The notes under the pieces are model-generated. The model did no database searches, was not told the origin of the DNA, and worked only from the letters and a program-made list of their open reading frames with translations. Both the position numbers and the translations under genes were made by a program. DNA of 31,872 nt from JAMOBE01 sp039908285 (GTDB taxonomy: Bacteria; Pseudomonadota; Alphaproteobacteria; Rhodospirillales; Rhodospirillaceae), in NCBI GenBank assembly GCA_039908285.1, contig JAMOBE010000036.1:1-31872 (forward strand). Direction: 5' to 3'. Shown in pieces: positions 21,801-30,800 of this stretch (position 1 is the first letter of the stretch; each line of letters opens with the position of its first letter).

Positions 21801-24800
21801 GGTACGTTGGCATCGAAGGCGTGATCGGCGGTCCTGATAACGACACCATCATCCTGGACAGGCCCGGGTACCGGGTCAACGGCGGCGGCGGAACGGACAC
21901 CCTGTCCTTCGAGCCAGCCGATGCCGTGACGATCACGCTGAACGACGTCGCCAACGTCGAGAACCTGATCGGCTCGGACTTCGGCGACGTGCTGGGGGGT
22001 GACGACAAGGCCAACGTGATCTGGGGCCGCGGCGGCGACGACATCATCTATGGCAGTCGCGGGGGCGACAGCATCCATGGCGGGGCCGGAAACAACACCG
22101 TCAGCTATCGCAACATGCAGGCCGTGCGCGTCTCCATCCGGACCGTGCAGGGTCCCCTCTGTGTCGATGTAACGGACCTGCTGTACGAGATCCAGAATCT
22201 CATCGGCAGCGATCACAATGACTATCTGGGCGGCGACGAAGCGGTCAACGTCCTGGACGGTGGGACCGGCGACGACTGGCTGGAAGGCCGGGAGGGCGCC
22301 GACACCCTGATTGGCGGGGCCGGCAGCGACACCGCGGCCTATGACTCCTCGGCCGCCGGGGTGTGGGTGAACCTGGACAGCGGACTGACCCAGGGCGGCG
22401 ACGCGGCGGGCGACCAGTTGACCTCCATCGAGAACCTGCGCGGTTCGGCGTTCGAGGACATCCTGCTGGGCGATGCCGGGGCCAACACCCTGACCGGTCT
22501 TGGCGGAGCGGATGTCCTGGCCGGCGGCGACGGCGCCGACACCGTGACCTATCGGGAATCGTCCGAGGGCGTCACGGTCAATCTGGCGACCGGTGACGGA
22601 CAGGGCGGCGATGCCGAGGGTGACCGGGTGATCGACGTGGAAAACGTCATCGGCTCGAGCCATGGCGATACCCTCACCGGCAGCCTGCTGGACAACACGC
22701 TGACCGGCTGGGCGGGCGCCGATGTGCTGGAGGGCGGGGCCGGGGCCGACGTCCTGGACGGTGGCACCAACACCGACACCGCCTCCTATGCCGGGGCCGG
22801 GGCGGGCGTCGCGGTGGACCTCGGGGCCGGAGTCGGCTGGGCCGGGGACGCGGCCGGCGACACGCTGGTCTCCATCGAGAAGCTGATCGGTTCGTCGTTC
22901 GATGACGTGCTGATCGGCAGCGACCTCGCCAACACCATCAAGGGCGGGGCCGGAGACGACACCATCGACGGCGGCGCCGGCGACGACGTGCTGGAGGGCG
23001 GCCTGGGCGCCGACGTGTTCGACGGCGGCTCAGGCGCGGACTTCGTCTCCTACGGCCATGCGACGGCCGGCGTGGAAGCGAGCCTGGCGACGGGCGGCAG
23101 CGGTGGCGAGGCGGCGGGCGACCTCTATACCAACGTGGAGAACCTGGCTGGCAGCGCCTTTGCCGACGTGCTGCGGGGCGACGGCGGCGACAACACCCTG
23201 ATGGGGCTGGCCGGAAACGACGTGATGGAGGGCGGCGACGGCGCCGACCTGTTCTGCGGCGGCTCGGGCACCGACACCGTCACCTATGCCAATGCGGCGG
23301 CCGGCGTAGTTGTCACCCTGGGGGCCACCGGCCCCGACCGCGACACCCCACCCGATACCGACTCCGGCGAGCCCGATCCGGTGCTGACGCCCGAGGACCT
23401 GATCTGTCCGTACTCCCATGGTGGCGATACGGCCGCGGAGCCGGTGGCGCCACCGGCGTTCTCCCTCTCCCAGGCCCTGGAGGCGCCGGCCGGAAGCGGC
23501 GATGCCCTGGTGGGCCTTGGCCTGATGGCTTTCAGCCAGGAGGCGCCCGTGGACCCCAATCCGGCGGCGGGGGATCTCTTCGTCTCCATCGAGAACCTGG
23601 AAGGCTCGGCCTTTGGTGACAGCCTGACCGGCAACAGCGCCGCCAATGCCCTGTACGGGCGGGACGGCGATGACGTGCTGAACGGCGGTCTTGGCGCCGA
23701 CACCCTGAACGGTGGGGCCGGCCACGACGTCGCCGACTACTCCACATCCACCACCGGCGTGTGGGTCAATCTCGCCACCAACGTCAATCTGGGCGGCACG
23801 GCCCACGGCGATACCCTGACCGGCATCGAGGACGTGATCGGCTCGGGCCAGGCCGACAACCTGACCGGCAATGGCGGCGACAATGGTCTGTACGCCGGGG
23901 GCGGCAATGACTTCCTCGGCGGCAGCGCCGGAGCCGACGTGCTGGACGGCGGGGCCGGAACCGATACCGCCGACTACCGGGCCTCGATCGACGGCGTGGT
24001 GGTGGACCTTGGCACCGGCACCGGCGGCGGCGGCGGCGATGCCCAGGGTGATACCCTGATCGGCGTGGAGAACGTGTGGGGCTCCGGCCAGGCCGATACC
24101 CTGAGCGGCGACGCGGGCGCCAACGAGATTGCCGGCTGGGGCGGCGACGACCTTTTGCGCGGCGGCGGCGGCGCCGACGTGCTGGTGGGCGGCGATGGCG
24201 TGGACACCGCCGACTACGCCACCTCGGCAGCCGGGGTGACGGTCGACCTGGTGGGTGGCGCCGGCCTGGGCGGCGACGCCGAGGGCGACGTGGTGTGGCA
24301 GGTGGAGAACGTCACCGGCTCGGCCCATGACGACACCGTGGTGGCCAGTGACGCGGCTAACGCGATCGACGGCGGCGCCGGCTCCGACACGGCGAGCTAT
24401 GCCTGGTCCTCGTCCGGAGTCCAGGTGAACCTTGGCGCCGGCACCGCCTCGGGCGGCTGGGCCGAGGGCGATGTCCTGACCAGCGTGGAGAACCTGATCG
24501 GCTCCGATTTCGCCGACACCCTGATCGGGGATGCCGGAACCAATACTCTGGCCGGCGGGGCGGGCAATGACCGCCTGGCCGGCGGGGCCGGCGCCGACGC
24601 CCTCACGGGCGGCGAGGGCGCGGACACGGCGGACTACACGGCCTCGGCGGCCGGGGTGACGGTCGATCTGGTGGCCGGCACCGGTTCGGGGGGCGATGCC
24701 GAGGGCGATACCCTCGGAGGCATCGAGACCCTGGTGGGCTCGGGCCTGGATGACGCGCTGCTGGGCGACGGCGGGGCCAACACCCTGGAGGGTGGCCTGG

Positions 24801-27800
24801 GCGCCGACGTGCTGGATGGGCGGGGCGGCAAGGACCTGGCCACCTATGCCAATGCCACGGGTGGGGTCGTCGTCGATCTGACGACCGGCACCGGCGGGGC
24901 CGGAGAGGCGGCGGGCGATACCCTCACCGGTATCGAGGACGTGCAGGGCTCGGTGTTCGCCGACAGCCTGAAGGGGGATGCGGTCGTCAACACCCTGCTG
25001 GGCGGGAGCGGTGACGACGTGCTGGAAGGCGCCGGCGGCGGCGATCGCCTGGAGGGTGCCGATGGCAGCGACACGGCGAGCTATGCCGGCTCGGGCGCGG
25101 GGGTCACGGTCTCCCTCGCGAGCGGCGCGGCAAGCGGCGGCGATGCCGCCGGCGACACCCTGGTGTCCATCGAGAACCTGCGGGGCTCGGCCTTCAGCGA
25201 TGCCCTGACCGGCAACGGCGGGAGCAATGTCCTCGAAGGCCTGGGCGGTGACGATATCCTGGATGGCGGGCTTGGTGCCGATATCCTGGATGGTGGCGCC
25301 GGCTCCGACACGGCGAGCTACGCCGCGTCCACGGCGGTGGTCACCGTCGACCTGACGGCCGGTACGGGTCTTGGCGGCAGCGCCGAGGGCGATACCCTGA
25401 TGGATGTGGAGAACGTCATCGGCTCCACCGGTGGCGACACCCTGCGCGGATCCGCCGGGGCCAATGCCTTGAGCGGCGGCGCGGGCAACGACCTGCTGGA
25501 GGGGAGGGGAGGGGCTGACCTGCTCGATGGCGGCACGGGCGCCGACACCGCCACCTATGCCGGCTCGGACGCGGGCGTCGTCGTCGACATGCTGAGCAAC
25601 GTCAACATCGGCGGCGACGCGGCGGGCGACGTGCTGACCGGCATCGAGACCCTGATCGGCTCGAGCCATGACGACGGCCTGGCCGGCACCAGCGTGGCCG
25701 AGACTCTCTCCGGCGGCGACGGCGCCGACGTGCTGGAGGGCCGGGGCGGCGCCGATCGCCTGGACGGCGGTGCGGGCAGCGATACGGCGAGCTATGCCAG
25801 CTCGGACGCGGGCGTCACGGTCTCCCTGGTGAGCGGCGCAGTGAGCGGCGGCGATGCCGCCGGTGACACCCTGGTGTCCATCGAGAACCTGCGGGGCTCG
25901 GCCTTCAACGACGCACTGACCGGCGACGCCGGGGCCAATGTCCTTGAGGGCGGAGCCGGCAACGACACCCTGGACGGCGGTTTCGGCAACGATACCCTGA
26001 ACGGCGGCGCGGGCTTCGACGTCGCCTCCTTCTCCAACGCGACCCAGGGCATCGCCGTTGACCTGGCCTCGGGACAGGGCATCGGTGGATTCAGCCTGGG
26101 CGACACCTTCATCGACATCGAGGGCCTGTCCGGAACCGCCTTCGACGACGTCCTGATGGGCGACGGCGCCGCCAACGGCCTGTATGGCTTCGGCGGCAAC
26201 GACCTGATCGAGGGCCGGGCCGGGGCCGATACCCTGGATGGCGGAACCGGCACCGACACCCTGTCCTACCAGGGCGCGACGTCCGGGGTCGCGGTCAACC
26301 TGACCACCGGCACCGGCAGCGTCGGCGACGCGGCGGGCGATGTGGTCAGTGGCTTCGAGATCGTGGCGGGTTCGGCCTTTGGCGATGCCCTGACGGGCTC
26401 GGCCGCGGTCGACACCCTGCTGGGCGGCAGCGGCGACGACACCCTGTCCGGCCAGGGCGGCAACGACCTGCTGGAGGGCGGAGCCGGGGCTGACCGCCTG
26501 GATGGCGGGACCGGCACCGACCAGGCCACCTACGCCCATTCGGGCGCGGGCGTCACCGCCGATCTGGCGGGTGGACCGGGCCAGGGCGCCGACGCGGCGG
26601 GCGATGTCCTCACCGGCATCGAGATCCTCACCGGCAGCGATTACGACGACCACCTCTATGGAGCCACCGCCGCCGAGACCCTGACGGGCGGCCTTGGCAA
26701 CGACATCCTGGAAGGCGGCGCCGGCGCCGATCGTCTGGACGGCGGCAGCGGCAGCGACACGGCGGGTTATTCCCGCGCGACGACCGGGGTCAGCGTCAGC
26801 CTCGCCACGGGCACCGGCACCGGAGATGCGGCGGGGGATACCTTCGTCTCCATCGAGAACCTGTCCGGCTCGGGCCTGGCCGATACCCTGGCGGGTGATG
26901 GCGGCGTCAACGTGCTGTCCGGACTGGCGGGCAACGACGTCCTCGAGGGCAAGGGCGGCGCCGACACCCTGGACGGCGGCGACGGCCTCGACACCGCGAG
27001 CTATGCCAACGCCACCGGCGCCGTCACCGTCTCCCTGGCCAGCGGCCAGGGAACGGCCGGCGAGGCGACCGGCGATACCCTGATCGCCGTCGAGTCCCTG
27101 CTGGGCTCGGCCTACGCCGACACCCTGACCGGCGACGCGGCCGCCAACACCCTGAGCGGCGGGGCCGGCAACGACCTGCTGCAGGGCGGGGCCGGAGCGG
27201 ATGCCCTGGACGGTGGAACCGGCACGGACACCGTCACCTATGCCGACGCCGCGTCCGCCATCACCGCCGACCTGGCCAGTGGCCAGGGCAGCGGGGGCGA
27301 CGCCGAGGGCGATCGATTCACGTCCATCGAAAACCTGACCGGCAGTGCCTTCGCCGACACCCTGCGGGGTGACGGAGCCACCAACATCCTGAGTGGTGGT
27401 GACGGTGACGACCTGCTGGAAGGCCGGGGCGGCACCGATACCCTGGTGGGAGGTGCTGGCCTGGACACCGCCAGCTATGCCTCGTCGGCGGTGGCGGTCA
27501 CCGTCAGTCTCACCACCGGCACCGGCAGTGGCGGTGATGCCCAGGGCGATGTGCTGTCGCAGGTGGAGAACCTGGCGGGCTCGGCCCTCGGGGACAGCCT
27601 GACGGGCGACGGCGGGATCAACACCCTGTCCGGCGGCGACGGCGGCGACGTGCTGGAGGGCCGGGGCGGCGCCGACCTGATCGACGGCGGGGCCGGTATC
27701 GACACTGCCTCCTATCTGTCGTCCCAGACCGGGGTGACGGTGAATCTCGCGGCCGGCATCAGCCTGGGCGGCGACGCCGAGGGCGATACTTTCCGCGACG

Positions 27801-30800
27801 TCGAGAACCTGACCGGCTCGGCCTTTGGCGACGTCCTGACCGGCGACGCCGGTGACAACCTGATGGAGGGCCGGGGTGGCGCCGACCTGATCGATGGCGG
27901 CACCGGCAGCGACACGGCGAGCTATGCCAACTCGGGCGCGGCCGTCACCGTTGACCTGGCAACCGGCACCGGCCGGGGCGGCGACGCCGAGGGCGACACC
28001 CTCACCAACATCGAAAGCGTGCTGGGCTCTGGCCTGGCCGACACCCTGAGCGGCAGCGCGGGCGCCGACACCCTGTCGGGTGCGGCCGGCAACGACGTGC
28101 TGGACGGCGGGGCCGGGGCCGACCGCCTGGACGGCGGGGCCGGCGCCGATACCGCCACCTACGCCCGCTCGAGTGCGAGCGTCGCCGTCGACCTGGCGAG
28201 CGGCTCCGGCCTGGGCGGTGACGCCGAGGGCGACGTGCTCTCCGGCATCGAGATCGTCACCGGCAGCGCCTTCGATGATACCCTGATGGGTGGCGCGGGC
28301 GCCGACACGTTGCAGGGTGGAGCCGGCAACGACCTGCTCGCCGGTCGCAGCGGCGCCGATACCCTCGACGGTGGAGCGGGCCTCGACACGGTGACCTATG
28401 TCGACGCGACGGGGGCCGTCACGGTCGATCTCGCGAGCGGCCAGGGCAGCGGCAGCGACGCCCAGGGCGACCGCCTGATGGGCATCGAGAACCTGATCGG
28501 CACGGCATACAACGACCAGCTCTACGGCGATGCTCAGGCCAACGTGCTGGAGGGCGGCGACGGCTGGGATGCCTTCGAAGGCAGAGCCGGTGCCGACACG
28601 ATGATCGGCGGGGCCGGGAGCGACGCGCTTCTCTACAACCGGTCGACCTCGGGGGTGACCGTCAATCTGGCCACCGGCTTTACCAGCGGTGGCGATGCCG
28701 AGGGAGACGTTTTTTCCGGCATCGAATTTCTGCAAGGCTCCGACCATGCCGACCGACTGACGGGCGATGCCGGAGAGAACAAGCTTTTCGGCCTTGCGGG
28801 CAACGATACCCTCGAGGGCGGCGCCGGAGCGGACCTGCTGGATGGCGGGTCGGGCACCGACACCGCCGACTACTCCTCGTCGGCCGAAGCGGTCACCATC
28901 GACCTGAGCACGGGGCGCAGTCAGGGCGGTGACGCCCTTGGCGACGTACTGACCAGCATCGAAGGCGTGACCGGCTCGGGCCTTGACGACACCCTGATCG
29001 GCGACGCCAACGCCAACACCCTGTCTGGCGGTGCCGGCAACGACCTGCTGGAGGGCCGGGGCGGCGCCGACCTGCTGGACGGCGGGGATGGCGTGGACAC
29101 CGCCACCTATGCCAATGCCACGGCCGGCGTCACGGTCAACCTGGGAACGGGCGGCGGCAGTCGCGGCGAGGCGACCGGCGACCGCCTGTCGGGCGTCGAG
29201 AACCTGGTGGGCTCGGCCTTCGACGACACCTTGACCGGCGACGCGGGAGTCAACACCCTGTCGGCCGGAGCCGGCATCGACACCCTGTCCTTCGCCACGG
29301 CGACGGCGGGGGTCGCGGTGAGCCTCGCCACCGGCACCGGTACGGCCGGCGATGCCGCCGGCGACACCCTGATCGGCTTCGAGAACCTGACCGGCTCGGG
29401 CCTGGACGACGTGCTGCAGGGCGACGGCGGCTCCAACGTCCTGGTGGGCGGGGGCGGCGCCGACGTGCTCGATGGCGGCGCCGGCGTCGATACCGCCGAC
29501 TATGCGGGCTCCTCGTCCGCCGTCACGGTGGATCTGCTGAGCGGCACCGGCGCCGGCGGCGACGCTTTGGGCGACACCCTCTCCTCCATCGAGACCGTCA
29601 TCGGCAGCGCGTTTGCGGACACTCTCTCGGGCGGCGTCGGGGCTGAGCGCCTCGACGGCGGGGCCGGCGACGACCGGCTCCAGGGCCGGGGCGGCGCCGA
29701 CACCCTGGTGGGTGGAGCCGGCTCGGACACCGCGTCCTATGCGGACTCGGTCGATGGCGTGACGGTGGACCTGACCGTCGCCGTCCAGGTGGGTGGCGAC
29801 GCTCTGGGCGACGTGCTCTCCGGCATTGAGAACCTGTCCGGCGGCGCCAACGCCGACAGCCTCTCGGGCGACGGCGGCGGTAACATCCTGAGTGGTGGCG
29901 ACGGCGACGACGTGCTGGAAGGGCGCGGCGGCGCCGACGCCCTCGACGGCGGCGCCGGCCGCGACACCGCGAGCTACGCCCGCTCCTCCGCCGGCGTCAC
30001 GGTCTCCCTGGCGACGGGGACGGCGAGCGGCGGCGACGCGGCAGGCGACACCTTCCAGGGCATCGAGAACCTGTCCGGCAGCGCCTACGCCGACACCCTC
30101 TCGGGCGACGGCGGCGCCAACGTGCTGGACGGTGGAGCCGGCACCGACACCGCCACCTACCTGGCGTCGGCGGCGGGCGTTACCGCCGACCTGGCGGCCG
30201 GCACCGGCCAGGGCGGCGATGCCGAGGGCGATGTGCTCATCGGCATCGAAAACGTGATCGGCTCGCTCAACGCCGACACCCTGACCGGCGACGGCGGCGC
30301 CAACGTGCTGGATGGCCGGGGCGGCGCCGATGGTCTTGATGGTGGAGCCGGCGTCGACACCGCCACCTATGCGGCTTCGGCCTCGGGCGTCACCGTCGAT
30401 CTGAACACCGGCACCGGCCTGGGCGGCGATGCCGAGGGCGACACCCTCGCCAACATCGAGAACATCGTCGGCACCAGTTTCGCCGACACCCTGGCCGGAG
30501 ACGCGGCGGCCAATCGGCTGGACGGCGGCGCCGGCCAGGACACCGTCACCTACGCGGCCTCCACGGCCGGCGTGCGGGCCGATCTCAACGGCAGCGCCGG
30601 CAGCGGCGGCTTTGCCGAGGGCGACGTGTTGCTGAACATCGAGACCCTGATCGGCTCGGCCCACGCCGACGACCTGCGGGGCAGTACCGGCGCCGACACC
30701 CTGTCCGGCGGCGACGGCGACGACAGCCTGGAAGGCCGCGCCGGAGCCGACACCCTGAGTGGTGGGGCCGGCAGCGACACCGCGAGCTACGCCTCGTCGG

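Noticed and set aside
19034..22663. A minus-strand frame of 1209 codons antisense to the first part of the RTX gene
   Set aside because: Same cause: a shadow of the plus-strand repeats and cadherin-like domains, with no recognisable domain of its own.
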